Of a DNA stretch of 64,000 nt, positions 36,467-46,365 are shown piece after piece. Position numbers and translations under genes: made by a program. The DNA is from Maricaulis sp048270095 (GTDB lineage: Bacteria > Pseudomonadota > Alphaproteobacteria > Caulobacterales > Maricaulaceae). Within the stretch, counting starts at the first letter, position 1; each line of letters starts with the position of its first letter. Where the stretch lies: assembly GCF_048270095.1 (NCBI RefSeq), contig NZ_JBLWTL010000001.1:1-64000 (forward strand), written 5' to 3'. The notes under the pieces were generated by a model that saw nothing but the letters and a program-made list of their open reading frames with translations, searched no databases and was not told the DNA's origin.

Positions 36467-37246
36467 TCAGCTTTCGCGTTCGACCAGCATGCCCTTGATC
36501 TTGCCGATGGCTTCGGCCGGGTTGAGGCCCTTCGGGCAGACCTGGGCGCAATTCATGATGGTGTGGCAACGATAGAGCTTGAACGGATCGTCGAGATCGT
36601 CGAGGCGCTCGCCCTTGGCTTCGTCGCGGCTATCGGCCAGCCAGCGATAGGAATTGATCAGGGCAGCGGGCCCGAGATACTTGTCTTCATTCCACCAATA
36701 GGACGGGCAGGCGGTCGAGCAGCAAGCGCACAGGATGCACTCATAAGCGCCATCAAGCTCGGCCCGTTCGGTGGGTGATTGCAGCCATTCTTTCTCGGGC
36801 GCCGGTGTATCGGTCTTGAGATAGGGCTCGATCGCCGCATGCTGGGCGTAGAATTGCGTCAGATCGGGGATCAGATCGCGCACCACCGGCTGGTGCGGCA
36901 AGGGCGAGATGGTGATTGTGCCGTCATGCTCATCAATGCCGGACGTGCAGGCGATGGTGTTGCGGCCGCCGATATTCATCGAGCAGGACCCGCACACGCC
37001 CTCGCGGCATGAGCGCCGGAAAGCCAGGGTCGCATCGACATTATTCTTGATCCACAGGATCGCATCGAGAACCATCGGGCCGCAATCATCGAGATCGACC
37101 TTATAGGTGTCCCAGCTCGGCGGGTTGCCGCTTTCCGGATCATAGCGATAGACGCGGAAAGTGCGTACATTCTTCGCGCCATCCGGCTTGGGCCAGGTCT
37201 TGCCTTTGGTCGGCTGAGAGCCGCGGGGAAGTGTAAGTTCAACCAT
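36467..37246 (-). CDS. sdhB: Succinate dehydrogenase iron-sulfur subunit
   Basis: A 259-residue subunit of complex II that passes electrons from the flavoprotein to quinone through 2Fe-2S, 4Fe-4S and 3Fe-4S clusters. Cluster motifs: CREGVCGSCSMNIGGRNTIAC, CILCACCSTACPSYWWN and CHTIMNCAQVCPKGLNP. It is the last gene of sdhCDAB on the minus strand, 12 bases after sdhA. Confidence 0.97.
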   Translation of the reverse strand: MVELTLPRGSQPTKGKTWPKPDGAKNVRTFRVYRYDPESGNPPSWDTYKVDLDDCGPMVLDAILWIKNNVDATLAFRRSCREGVCGSCSMNIGGRNTIACTSGIDEHDGTITISPLPHQPVVRDLIPDLTQFYAQHAAIEPYLKTDTPAPEKEWLQSPTERAELDGAYECILCACCSTACPSYWWNEDKYLGPAALINSYRWLADSRDEAKGERLDDLDDPFKLYRCHTIMNCAQVCPKGLNPAEAIGKIKGMLVERES

Positions 37247-37258
37247 GATCGTCTTCCC

Positions 37259-39043
37259 TTAGTAGACCCGCGCCTTGGGCACGATGTACTCGATGTCCTT
37301 TGACATCGTGTAGTCATGCACCGGCCGGTAATCGATTTTCACATCGCCCTTGTCGTCGCACCAGGCGAGGGTGTGTTTCATCCAGGTCTCGTCATTGCGA
37401 TCGGGGAAATCCTCGCGGGCATGGGCGCCGCGGCTTTCCTCGCGATTGGCCGCGCCATTGACGGTAACAGCGGCCTGGGCGAGCAGATTGTCGAGTTCCA
37501 GCGTTTCCATCAGGTCGGTATTCCAGACCATGGAACGGTCGGAGACACCGATATCGGCCATGCCGGTATAGACCTCACGCATCGCCGCGACGCCCTCATT
37601 GAGAACCTCGCCGGTGCGGAAGACCGCGCAATTATTCTGCATGCCGCGCTGCATTTGCAGCCGCAGCTTGGCGGTCGGCGTGCCGCCGGCGGCGTGGCGG
37701 TATTTGTCGAGACGGTCGAGCGAATTCTGGCCTTCTTCCGGCTTGAACTCGGGCTGGCTGGCGCCAGGCGTTACGGTTTCGCCAAGGCGGAGGCCGGCCG
37801 CGCGGCCGAATACGACCAGATCGATCAGCGAGTTGGAGCCGAGACGATTGGCGCCATGCACCGAGACGCAAGCCGCTTCACCGACGGCCATCAGGCCGGG
37901 CACGACCGTATCGGCATTATCGCCGACCTTGGTGAGAACCTCGCCGTGATAATTGGTCGGGATTCCGCCCATATTGTAGTGAACCGTCGGCAGGACCGGG
38001 ATCGGTGCCTTGGTGACATCGACACCGGAAAAAACGCGCGCGCTCTCGGAAATACCGGGCAGGCGTTCGTGCAGGACGGCCGGGTCGAGATGGTCGAGAT
38101 GGAGGTAGATATGGTCCTTGTTGGGACCAACGCCGCGGCCTTCGCGGATTTCCATCGTCATCGAGCGTGAAACGACATCGCGCGAGGCGAGGTCCTTGGC
38201 CGATGGCGCATAGCGCTCCATGAAGCGTTCGCCCTCGGAATTGGTCAGATAGCCGCCTTCGCCACGCGCGCCCTCGGTGATCAGGCAGCCAGCGCCGTAA
38301 ATTCCGGTCGGGTGGAATTGAACAAATTCCATGTCCTGCAGCGGCAGGCCGGCGCGCAGAACCATGGCATTGCCGTCGCCGGTACAGGTGTGGGCCGAGG
38401 TGGCGGAGAAATAGGCGCGGCCATAGCCGCCGGTCGCCAGCACAACGGTCTGGGCCCGGAAACGGTGCAATGTGCCGTCATCAAGCTTCCAGGCGGTGAT
38501 GCCGCGGCACACCCCGTCTTCCATGATCAGGTCGAGGGCGAAATACTCGATGAAGAATTCGGTCTCATGGCGCACGGACTGGCCATAGAGCGTGTGCAGG
38601 ATGGCGTGACCGGTACGGTCGGCCGCGGCGCAAGTGCGCTGGACCGGGCCTTCGCCGAAATTGCGGGTCATGCCGCCAAAGGCGCGCTGATAGATCTTGC
38701 CGTCTTCGGTGCGCGAGAAGGGCACGCCCCAATGCTCGAGCTCGTAAACAGCGGCCGGTGCCTGGCGGCAGAGATATTCGATCGCGTCCTGGTCGCCGAG
38801 CCAGTCAGAACCCTTGACGGTGTCATACATATGCCAGCGCCAGTCATCCTCGCCCATATTGCCGAGTGAGGCGGAAATCCCGCCCTGGGCTGCGACGGTG
38901 TGGGAGCGGGTCGGGAAAACCTTGGAAATGCAGGCGGTCTTCAGACCGGCTTGCGAGGCACCCAGGGCAGCGCGCAGACCGGAGCCGCCAGCGCCAACAA
39001 CCACGACTTCATAAGTGTGATCGATCCATTTGTAGTCGGCCAT
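37259..39043 (-). CDS. sdhA: Succinate dehydrogenase flavoprotein subunit
   Basis: The 594-residue catalytic subunit of complex II that oxidises succinate to fumarate. FAD fold VVVVGAGGSGLRAALGAS, covalent-FAD His48 in PTRSHTVAAQGG, substrate-binding HPTGIYGAGCLITEGARGEGGYL, and active-site GANRLGSNSLIDLVVFGRAAG are present. Full length. Flanked by sdhD and sdhB with gaps of 12 bases. Confidence 0.98.
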   Translation of the reverse strand: MADYKWIDHTYEVVVVGAGGSGLRAALGASQAGLKTACISKVFPTRSHTVAAQGGISASLGNMGEDDWRWHMYDTVKGSDWLGDQDAIEYLCRQAPAAVYELEHWGVPFSRTEDGKIYQRAFGGMTRNFGEGPVQRTCAAADRTGHAILHTLYGQSVRHETEFFIEYFALDLIMEDGVCRGITAWKLDDGTLHRFRAQTVVLATGGYGRAYFSATSAHTCTGDGNAMVLRAGLPLQDMEFVQFHPTGIYGAGCLITEGARGEGGYLTNSEGERFMERYAPSAKDLASRDVVSRSMTMEIREGRGVGPNKDHIYLHLDHLDPAVLHERLPGISESARVFSGVDVTKAPIPVLPTVHYNMGGIPTNYHGEVLTKVGDNADTVVPGLMAVGEAACVSVHGANRLGSNSLIDLVVFGRAAGLRLGETVTPGASQPEFKPEEGQNSLDRLDKYRHAAGGTPTAKLRLQMQRGMQNNCAVFRTGEVLNEGVAAMREVYTGMADIGVSDRSMVWNTDLMETLELDNLLAQAAVTVNGAANREESRGAHAREDFPDRNDETWMKHTLAWCDDKGDVKIDYRPVHDYTMSKDIEYIVPKARVY

Positions 39044-39055
39044 GAAGAACGTCCG

Positions 39056-39433
39056 TTACAGCGCGAGTTTGACAAGAGCGAACACCGTGACCAGCCACAG
39101 GCCCAGTGTCAGATAGGTATTGCCGAGCAGAAGGAAGGCCTTCATGCCGGCTTTATGGATATAATCCTCGATCACGACCTGCAGGCCGGAGCGCATGTGA
39201 TGGAAGCCGGCGGTGAGTGTCAGCAGGGTCACGATCGCGCCCATCGGCGAAGCCAGGAAGGCGCGTGTCGCGGCCGGGTCCGGAGCGCCGGACGTTGCCA
39301 GCATCCAGACGAAGATGGGGACAAGAAAGAAAAGCGCAATCGAGGTGACGCGCTGGGCGATGAAATGCGCCGTGCCGTGTCCGGAGGCGCCGAGACCGCG
39401 CACCTTGGCGGCTGGAGTTCTGTAATCCGTCAT
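39056..39433 (-). CDS. sdhD: Succinate dehydrogenase membrane anchor SdhD
   Basis: A 125-residue membrane anchor with three helices. KVRGLGASGHGTAHFIAQRVTSIALFFLVPIFVWML holds the residues usual for quinone and heme binding, and FHHMRSGLQVVIEDYIH contains the heme-ligand His region of the alphaproteobacterial form. Three bases separate it from sdhC. Confidence 0.94.
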   Translation of the reverse strand: MTDYRTPAAKVRGLGASGHGTAHFIAQRVTSIALFFLVPIFVWMLATSGAPDPAATRAFLASPMGAIVTLLTLTAGFHHMRSGLQVVIEDYIHKAGMKAFLLLGNTYLTLGLWLVTVFALVKLAL

Positions 39434-39436
39434 CGA

Positions 39437-39829
39437 TCAGCTCCCGAAACCAAGCCAGAGGGCGGCCGTCGGAATGATGGCGACAAACATGATCGCCATC
39501 GAGCGGAGATTCGACCCTTTCGGATCGAAACCCTTGCCGAAATCCCAGAACAGGTGCCGCAGGCCATTCAGCCAGTGATAGCTCACCGAATAGGTCAGCA
39601 GGATCAGGCCGAAGCGCGTGAGCCAGGCCATCCAGCCCTCGAACAGGAAGGCAATCGAGCCCTCGGCGCCGAACGCCAGCAAGACCAGCCAGACCGCAAT
39701 CGCGACCGCGCCGATATAATTGCCGATGCCGGTTGCCCGGTGAAGAATGGAGGACGCCATCGTCGCGTGCCAGCGCCAGACCTGGAGGTGTGGCGACATC
39801 GGCCGCGGATCGGACCAGTCGGAAGCCAT
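39437..39829 (-). CDS. sdhC: Succinate dehydrogenase cytochrome b556 subunit
   Basis: A 130-residue membrane subunit. RPMSPHLQVWRWHATMASS and ILHRATGIGNYIG form the SdhC signature with the quinone-site Ser/Arg, and SYHWLNGLRHLFWDFGKGF carries the heme-ligand His. First gene of sdhCDAB; a likely promoter is about 73-100 bases upstream. Confidence 0.95.
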   Translation of the reverse strand: MASDWSDPRPMSPHLQVWRWHATMASSILHRATGIGNYIGAVAIAVWLVLLAFGAEGSIAFLFEGWMAWLTRFGLILLTYSVSYHWLNGLRHLFWDFGKGFDPKGSNLRSMAIMFVAIIPTAALWLGFGS

Positions 39830-39901
39830 GCGGCACCCTTTCGAAAGCTGTGTCGGTATCGCCGAACGCAGAACGCGTGTCAGCCTTGTATTTCGCAGTG
39901 C

Positions 39902-39929
39902 ACAATAGGCCGCACAATGTCAGCGTCAA
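39902..39929 (-). promoter_or_regulatory. Probable sdhCDAB promoter
   Basis: On the minus strand TTGACG and TATTGT are 16 bases apart, a good sigma-70 match, with the -10 ending about 73 bases before the sdhC ATG. No operator was recognised. Confidence 0.6.
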
Positions 39930-40028
39930 CGCGATCAGGCGCAGACCGCTGACAAGTTGCAGACATTTGCGCCGCGCCGCCGCCGGGGACGGTCGGGCTC
40001 CGGCCGCCCCAGGGCGACCGGATTCGCC

Positions 40029-41426
40029 TTATTCCATGCGCATATTCGCCGGAAGCAGCCCCTCATTCACCTGCCCGTCCTCGACATAGACGGTGCCACC
40101 CTTCATCACGAAATCAACGTGCTGCAGAAGATTTGGATAGGTCATGAGATCGCCGTCGATGGCGATAATGTCAGCGGTCATGCCCGGCGCGATGGAACCG
40201 GTCTGATCCGCGACGCCCATGAAGACAGCCGGCCAATAGGTCGCCGAACGGATCGCATCCATCACCGGCACATCAAGTTCGCGGGTCCAGACATCGAACT
40301 CATTCCAGGTCGACTGGCAGTGGAATTTCATCGGGATACCGCTATCGGTGCCGATCAGCATCACCACACCGGCTTCACGCAATTGCTCGAACTTGCGGCG
40401 CAGGGTTGGCGCACGCAAGGGCGTCAATTGGGTGTAGGACAAGCGCTCGGGGTGCTCGATCGAGGCGGCAATATCGGCGATCGTGTCGGGCTCAAGCCCG
40501 CGATGCCAGCAATTATCGTCGAGGAATTCGGAGTTTTCGCGCGTGCGCCCGTAATTCCACAGGCCTTCAATCGTCGGGGTCCAGTAGAGCGGGCCACCGG
40601 AAATACGGCCGCGCGCGGTGCGCGCCCGCAGCGCCTCGATCACATGAGGCGGATATTCCGGCGCCGTGGTCAGGCCGGTATGCTCGAAATTATCGATCCC
40701 GATCTCGAGCCCGAGAATGATTTCCTCGGGCCGGTGGGAGTGACCGACGACCCGGAGGCCGCGGGCATGCGCCTCGTCGACGACAGCGCGCGCTTCAGCG
40801 GCGGTCATCTGGTCCTGATTGACCAGTTTGATGACATCAACGCCGGCATCGGCGAGCGTGCGGACATGGGCACGGGCCTCACTGACACTGCTGACGCCCC
40901 AGCGGAAGGCTTCCGTACCCGGATAGGCCTCGTGCTGGATGAAAGGACCGGAGACGTAGAGATTCGGGCCGGGCAGCTCACCGGCATTGATGCGGTCACG
41001 CACCGAGATGGACGGTTCGAGCGGCGCGCCGAGATCGCGGACCGACGTAATTCCGGCCAGCAGCAGCTGCACGGCGGAGGCCGGCATGATCTCGTCTTCG
41101 AGCCGGTCGAGATAGGTACGGTCCCAGTGATCATAGTCGGAATGCCCGTTGAGCATCAGGTGCGCGTGCATTTCCCACAGGCCGGGCATGACGGTCATGC
41201 CCTCGGTAGAGATCACCGCATATCCATCCGGCACCGGCGTATTGTCCTGGTTGCCGGTCGCGACAATGCGGTCATCCTCGACCAGGATGACGCTGTCATG
41301 GATGGGCGGGCCACCATAGCCATCGATCAGCGTACCGCCCACAAGCGCCTGGCGGCCTTCCGGCCAGGCACCGGCCGTGACACAGAGCGCCAGCGCGCCT
41401 GACACTAGTCCCATTGCGTATTTCAT
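40029..41426 (-). CDS. Exported amidohydrolase
   Basis: A 465-residue metal-dependent hydrolase of the imidazolonepropionase-like amidohydrolase group with an N-terminal signal (MKYAMGLVSGALALCVTAGA). Features: GGTLIDGYGGPPIHDSVILVEDDRI (N-terminal beta sandwich), metal-binding HAHL, KLVNQDQM with the bridging Lys, HSHRPEE, FEHTG, and TDSGIPM with the catalytic Asp. Relatives hydrolyse Xaa-Pro dipeptides or similar amides in the periplasm. The start at 41426 has GGGGAG six bases upstream; the longer frame to 41900 is antisense to the SDR gene. Confidence 0.9.
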   Translation of the reverse strand: MKYAMGLVSGALALCVTAGAWPEGRQALVGGTLIDGYGGPPIHDSVILVEDDRIVATGNQDNTPVPDGYAVISTEGMTVMPGLWEMHAHLMLNGHSDYDHWDRTYLDRLEDEIMPASAVQLLLAGITSVRDLGAPLEPSISVRDRINAGELPGPNLYVSGPFIQHEAYPGTEAFRWGVSSVSEARAHVRTLADAGVDVIKLVNQDQMTAAEARAVVDEAHARGLRVVGHSHRPEEIILGLEIGIDNFEHTGLTTAPEYPPHVIEALRARTARGRISGGPLYWTPTIEGLWNYGRTRENSEFLDDNCWHRGLEPDTIADIAASIEHPERLSYTQLTPLRAPTLRRKFEQLREAGVVMLIGTDSGIPMKFHCQSTWNEFDVWTRELDVPVMDAIRSATYWPAVFMGVADQTGSIAPGMTADIIAIDGDLMTYPNLLQHVDFVMKGGTVYVEDGQVNEGLLPANMRME

Positions 41427-41541
41427 CACGCTCTCCCCAAAAAGATTCGCACAACAGACTAACCGCGCCGGTGAAAAAGCAAAATCGGTATGGCAAAACC
41501 TGCGCATCACACTAGCCTGTCGCCAGAGCAGGGAGCTGATC

Positions 41542-42411
41542 ATGACCCAAACATCGCCATCCGCCGTCATCACCGGTGCCTCGACCGGCATTGGCCACGC
41601 CTGCACGGCGGGGCTAGCGGCGAAGGGCTGGCATGTCTTTGCCGGCGTGCGCAAACAGGCCGATATTGACCGGTTGAAGGCGGAATTCGGCGCTGCGGTC
41701 ACACCCCTGATCATGGAAGTGACCGATACGGCCTCTATGCAGAGCGCCGCCGATACGGTCCGCGCCGCGCTGAACGGCGTGACGCTGAAGGGCCTGATCA
41801 ATAATGCCGGAATCGCGGTCGCCGGACCGATGCTGAGCGTCCCGATCAAGGAATTCGAACACCAGCTCGACGTCAATGTGACCGGCGTGGTTCGCACCAC
41901 CCAGGCTTTCGGACCCCTGCTGGGCGCCGATGAGAGCCTGAGCGGTGAGCCGGGCCGGATCGTGATGATGTCATCAATGGCCGGCGAGATGGGCGCCCCG
42001 TTTCTCGGGCCCTATTCGGCGTCGAAACATGCCGTGGAAGGCCTGTCCAAATCCTTGCGGCGGGAAATGATGCTGTTCGGGATTGAAGTGATCGTGCTCG
42101 GCCCCGGCGCCGTAGCGACGCCGATCTGGGCCAAGTCCGATGAAGTGGACATCACGCCCTATGAGGGTTCGGTCTATTACAAGGCGCTGACCCGCCTGCG
42201 CAATTATATGAGCAAGAGCGGCCCGGAGGGCTTCCCGCCCTCGGTGATCGCCGATCGCGCCTTCCGGGCCCTGACCGAAAACAAGCCACGTTTTCGCTAT
42301 GCCATTGTGCCCAAGCGCCTGACCAACTGGTCCTTGCCACGCATGCTGCCCGAGCGCATGGTCAACAATATCGTGGCCAAGAACCTGGGCCTGACGCGGC
42401 GCAAACGCTGA
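41542..42411 (+). CDS. Short-chain dehydrogenase/reductase
   Basis: A 289-residue classical SDR. TGASTGIG binds the cofactor at residues 11-18, NNAGIAVAGP is the structural motif, and the catalytic Ser and YSASK follow (VMMSSMAGEMGAPFLGPYSASKHA). AGVRKQADIDRL after the second strand suggests NADP preference. Overall it resembles 17-beta-hydroxysteroid/retinol dehydrogenase-like SDRs. GGGAG precedes the start. Divergent from the amidohydrolase gene. Confidence 0.92.
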   Translation: MTQTSPSAVITGASTGIGHACTAGLAAKGWHVFAGVRKQADIDRLKAEFGAAVTPLIMEVTDTASMQSAADTVRAALNGVTLKGLINNAGIAVAGPMLSVPIKEFEHQLDVNVTGVVRTTQAFGPLLGADESLSGEPGRIVMMSSMAGEMGAPFLGPYSASKHAVEGLSKSLRREMMLFGIEVIVLGPGAVATPIWAKSDEVDITPYEGSVYYKALTRLRNYMSKSGPEGFPPSVIADRAFRALTENKPRFRYAIVPKRLTNWSLPRMLPERMVNNIVAKNLGLTRRKR

Positions 42412-42499
42412 ACCGACACCGCTTGCCGGCCATCACTGCCTGGTCAAGAATACTGCAATCTGAATCGAGACGCGGCGCCCCGGCGCCTGGGGGACTGAC

Positions 42500-44374
42500 A
42501 TGAATTATCGCACGCTTTCGCACGTATCGATCGCCAGCCTGATGGCGCTGAGCCTGGCCGCCTGCGGCCAACAGGCCGGGACTCCGAACTCATCGGCTGC
42601 ACCCGCATCGCCGGTCAGCGACGGTGCGACGCCGTCCGGGAACACGGCTGCGCCGGACGCCGCGACCGACGCAGATGCCGAAACAGCCTTTGCCGCCCTG
42701 GTCTCCGAATTTGAAGCCTTCGAACTGGCCAATAGTCCCGACGAACGCGGCCGTCGCGGCGATCTGGTCGCGGCTGGACAATGGCCGGATATCTCGCCGG
42801 ACGCGCTGGCGACGCAATCCGCCACCGAAGCCGCTTTCCTGGCACGCCTCGAGGCGATTGACGCCGCTTCGCTGTCACAGAGCGACCAGGTCTCGCATGC
42901 GGTGCTCGACTATATCCTGCGCTTCCGCACCGAACTCGCCCCCTTCGACGAAGCGCGTATCGCTTTCAATTCCGATAGCGGCTTCTTCTTCTGGCCCTCC
43001 TATGCAGCCTCCTCGGCCCGCCCGCGCACGATTGCCGAGGGTGAGGCCTGGATTGCCCGCATCAACGGGATTGCCGGCTATTTTCAGCAGAATATCGACT
43101 GGATGCAGCGCGGGCTCGAAACCGGCTTCACCCAGCCTCGCATCATCGCCGAATCGGCTGCCGCCCAGGTCGCCGGTCTCAGCGATCCGGCGACCCTGCG
43201 CGCAATCCTGATTGAACCGATCGACGGACTGCCGGTCGCGCTGCCTGCCGCCGAACGGGCCCGGCTCCATGCCGAGGCGACCGCCGCCATCGAGGACTCG
43301 GCCCAGCCGGCCTATGCCAGCCTGGCCAGCTTCCTGCGCGATGAATACCTGCCGCAGACCCGCGAGAGCCTGGGCATTTCCGACGTGCCCGAGGGGCGGG
43401 CCTATTATCAGACCCTGGTTCGCTACCACACCACGCTCGATACCTCGCCGGAAGAAGTCCACCAGCGCGGCCTCGCCGAAGTCGCCCGCATCCGCGACGA
43501 GATGGAAGCCGTGATCGCCGGGAGCGAGTTTGAAGGCAGCTTCGCCGAATTCCTCCACTTCCTGCGCACCGATCCACAATTCTACGCGACAACGGCAGAA
43601 GAGCTGCTGATGCACGCCGCCTGGATTGCCAAGCGGCTCGACGACCAGATGCCGGCCTATTTCGGCCATTTGCCGCGCCTCTCCTATGGCGTGCGCCCGG
43701 TGCCGGACACCATGGCGCCGACCTACACCACCGGCCGCTACTGGCCCGGCGATATGGAACGCGGCATCGCCGGCGGCTATATGGTCAACACCTACGACCT
43801 GACCCAGCGCCCGCTCTACACCCTGCCCGCCCTGACCGCACACGAGGCCGTGCCGGGGCATCATCACCAGGGCTCGATCGCTGCCGAGCTGGAAAACGTC
43901 CCGGATTTCCGACGCAACACCTATATCACCGCCTTCGGCGAGGGTTGGGGCCTGTATTCCGAGACGCTGGGGCGCGATATGGGCATCTATACGACGCCCT
44001 ATGAGGAGTTTGGACGGCTGAGCTATGAGATGTGGCGCGCCTGCCGCCTCGTCGTTGATACCGGCGTGCACTATATGGGCTGGACCCGCGATGAGGCCGA
44101 GGCCTGCTTCCTCGAGAACTCCGCCCTGGCGCCCCACAATATCCGCACCGAAGTCCTGCGCTATATCTCCTGGCCTGGCCAGGCGCTGGCCTACAAGACC
44201 GGCGAATTGCTGATGCGCGACCTGCGCGGCGAGGCGGAAGAACGTCTGGGCGAGGAATTCGACATCCGCGCATTCCATGACGTCCTGCTCGCCGATGGCT
44301 CCATGCCGTTGTCCGCGCTGGAGGCCAAGATGCGCCGCTGGATCGACGAAGAAGAAGCCGGAAACCGGAACTAG
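42500..44374 (+). CDS. DUF885 family lipoprotein (putative metallopeptidase)
   Basis: A 624-residue DUF885 protein exported as a lipoprotein (lipobox LSLAAC, C22) with a Ser/Ala/Pro-rich linker. The zinc-type motif is LTAHEAVPGHHHQGSIAAEL, with a downstream FGEGWGLYSETLGRDMG providing a Glu ligand; this is the arrangement of HExxxH-type peptidases in the family. YNPGRYWPGDM-like sequence (TGRYWPGDM) is also present. It likely degrades peptides outside the cytoplasm. Confidence 0.9.
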   Translation: MNYRTLSHVSIASLMALSLAACGQQAGTPNSSAAPASPVSDGATPSGNTAAPDAATDADAETAFAALVSEFEAFELANSPDERGRRGDLVAAGQWPDISPDALATQSATEAAFLARLEAIDAASLSQSDQVSHAVLDYILRFRTELAPFDEARIAFNSDSGFFFWPSYAASSARPRTIAEGEAWIARINGIAGYFQQNIDWMQRGLETGFTQPRIIAESAAAQVAGLSDPATLRAILIEPIDGLPVALPAAERARLHAEATAAIEDSAQPAYASLASFLRDEYLPQTRESLGISDVPEGRAYYQTLVRYHTTLDTSPEEVHQRGLAEVARIRDEMEAVIAGSEFEGSFAEFLHFLRTDPQFYATTAEELLMHAAWIAKRLDDQMPAYFGHLPRLSYGVRPVPDTMAPTYTTGRYWPGDMERGIAGGYMVNTYDLTQRPLYTLPALTAHEAVPGHHHQGSIAAELENVPDFRRNTYITAFGEGWGLYSETLGRDMGIYTTPYEEFGRLSYEMWRACRLVVDTGVHYMGWTRDEAEACFLENSALAPHNIRTEVLRYISWPGQALAYKTGELLMRDLRGEAEERLGEEFDIRAFHDVLLADGSMPLSALEAKMRRWIDEEEAGNRN

Positions 44375-44380
44375 AACACC

Positions 44381-44995
44381 ATGCTTTTCGCGCTCACAGA
44401 CTTTCTCGTTGTCATCGGCTGCGGCCTCGGCATCTGGCGGATATGGCCGCATCGCAGCCGCGGCGATGTTCGCATGGTCCGGCTGGGCCTGGCCTTTATC
44501 GGCCTGGCGGCGCTGATCGGGGCGCTCCGCTTCGCCAGTGGCCAGATCACTGAACTGACACAGCTGCACAGCCTGGCGAGCACGTTCGCCGGGGCCGCCG
44601 GCATGGTGCTGATCGCTCTTGGTCTGGCCTGGAAAGCCTTTCCCATCGCCATGGCGCCGGGTGTCGGGCGCTATCTGCGGGTTGGCATACCGGTACTGAC
44701 CGCCGTCATGCTGGCCTGGCCGGGCAGTGACGGCGTGCTCGCCCTGATGCCGAAACTGGCTTTGCTTCTGGGCCTGGCGGCGAGCGCTGCCCTGTTGGTG
44801 CATCGCCATTGGCAGAGCGGCCTGATCTGGCTATTTGCCTGGCTTCTGCTGGGCTTCGCCTCGATCGCGATTGGTGCCAGCCGCGAGCTGACAAGCCTTG
44901 GCCTCGCCAACTGGCACATTTATCACACGATTCTGGCGCTTTGGGCGGTCCTGGCCGGCGAAGCCATGCGGCGGGTGATTGCCAGCCGCGCTTGA
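44381..44995 (+). CDS. Multi-helix membrane protein of unknown function
   Basis: A 204-residue hydrophobic protein with about six membrane helices and a His-containing last segment (LANWHIYHTILALWAVLAGEAM). No family recognised. It begins six bases after the DUF885 stop codon, suggesting co-transcription, and ends 35 bases before mtaB. Confidence 0.75.
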   Translation: MLFALTDFLVVIGCGLGIWRIWPHRSRGDVRMVRLGLAFIGLAALIGALRFASGQITELTQLHSLASTFAGAAGMVLIALGLAWKAFPIAMAPGVGRYLRVGIPVLTAVMLAWPGSDGVLALMPKLALLLGLAASAALLVHRHWQSGLIWLFAWLLLGFASIAIGASRELTSLGLANWHIYHTILALWAVLAGEAMRRVIASRA

Positions 44996-45030
44996 CCTGA
45001 AGGCCTGGCTCCACCACTTATCCACGCTCC

Positions 45031-46365
45031 ATGACCGAGCGCACAGACAATCCCGCGGCCTCCGGTGCCGACACGCCCTCCACGCGTGAGACGGATCCGG
45101 AAAACGGCCTTGAAATCCTGACGTTTGGCTGCCGGCTGAATGCCTGGGAGAGCGAGGTCATGCGCGCCCATGCCCGCGAAGCCGGGCTGGACAATGCCAT
45201 CCTGGTCAATACCTGCGCGGTAACCTCGGAAGCGGTGCGCCAGGCCCGCCAGTCCATCCGCAAGGCCCGCCGCGCCAATCCCGACGCGAAGATTATCGTC
45301 ACCGGCTGCGCCGCCCAGGTCGATCCGGCGATGTTTGCGGCGATGCCGGAAGTCGACCGGGTCGTCGGCAATGCGGAAAAACTGCGCGCCGAGACCTTCA
45401 ACCCCGTCACCCTCCTGGGCGGTACGGAGAAGGTCCGCGTCAACGATATCATGAGCGTGCGCGAGACCGCCGGGCATCTGGTCGAGGGCATGGAGGGGCG
45501 CGCGCGCGCCTATGTCCAGGTCCAGAATGGCTGTGACCATCGCTGCACCTTCTGCATCATCCCCTATGGCCGCGGCAATTCACGCTCGGTCCCGGCCGGC
45601 GAGATTGTCGATCAGATCAAGGCGCTGGTTGCATCCGGCCATAGCGAGGTCGTGCTCACAGGGGTCGATCTGACCTCCTGGGGCGGCGATCTTCCAGGCA
45701 CGCCGCCGCTGGGCCGTCTGGTCCAGGCAATCCTGAAACAGGTTCCCGACCTGCCGCGCCTGCGCCTGTCCTCGATCGATGCGATCGAGATCGATGAGGC
45801 GCTGTTCGAGGCCGTCACCGGCGAGGCGCGCATCGCGCCCTATCTGCATCTCTCCCTGCAGGCCGGCGATAATATGATCCTCAAGCGCATGAAGCGGCGC
45901 CATTCGCGCGAAGACGCGATTGCCCTGTGCAACCGGCTGAAAGCTGCGCGGCCCGAGATCGCCTTCGGCGCCGACATTATTGCCGGCTTCCCGACCGAGA
46001 CCGAAGCCATGTTCGAAAACTCGCTGAAACTCGTCGATGAGTGCCAGCTGGCCTATCTGCACGTCTTCCCTTATTCGCCGCGCCCGGGCACGCCGGCCGC
46101 GCGCATGCCACAATTGGAGAAGTCGGTGATCAAGGCTCGCGCCGCGCGCCTGCGCGACAAGGCGGACCAGGTGCTCGCCGCCCATCTCGACTCCATGATC
46201 GGCACCGTCACGGATGCCTTGATGGAGAAGCCCGGCTTCGCACGCGCCGGGAATTTTGCCGCCATCCGCCTGCCGGAGAGTGAGTTTCCACGCGCCGGCG
46301 CGCTGGTGAATATCCAGGTCACGCATCATGACGGACGTGAATTGCACGGGGAGCTGACATCATGA
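45031..46365 (+). CDS. mtaB: tRNA t6A37 methylthiotransferase MtaB
   Basis: A radical SAM methylthiotransferase (444 residues) that converts t6A37 to ms2t6A37 in tRNAs reading ANN codons. The N-terminal UPF0004 domain has three cluster Cys (FGCRLNAWE, VNTCAVTSEA, VTGCAAQVDP). The radical SAM motif is GCDHRCTFCIIPYGRG, and the C-terminal TRAM domain ends the protein. The RLNAWE motif and HRCTFC distinguish it from MiaB and RimO. Its stop overlaps the ftsY start (ATGA). Confidence 0.95.
   Translation: MTERTDNPAASGADTPSTRETDPENGLEILTFGCRLNAWESEVMRAHAREAGLDNAILVNTCAVTSEAVRQARQSIRKARRANPDAKIIVTGCAAQVDPAMFAAMPEVDRVVGNAEKLRAETFNPVTLLGGTEKVRVNDIMSVRETAGHLVEGMEGRARAYVQVQNGCDHRCTFCIIPYGRGNSRSVPAGEIVDQIKALVASGHSEVVLTGVDLTSWGGDLPGTPPLGRLVQAILKQVPDLPRLRLSSIDAIEIDEALFEAVTGEARIAPYLHLSLQAGDNMILKRMKRRHSREDAIALCNRLKAARPEIAFGADIIAGFPTETEAMFENSLKLVDECQLAYLHVFPYSPRPGTPAARMPQLEKSVIKARAARLRDKADQVLAAHLDSMIGTVTDALMEKPGFARAGNFAAIRLPESEFPRAGALVNIQVTHHDGRELHGELTS

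Noticed and set aside
42875..44809. 644-codon minus-strand frame over the DUF885 gene
   Set aside because: Antisense shadow of a protein with a clear lipobox and HEAVPGHH motif.
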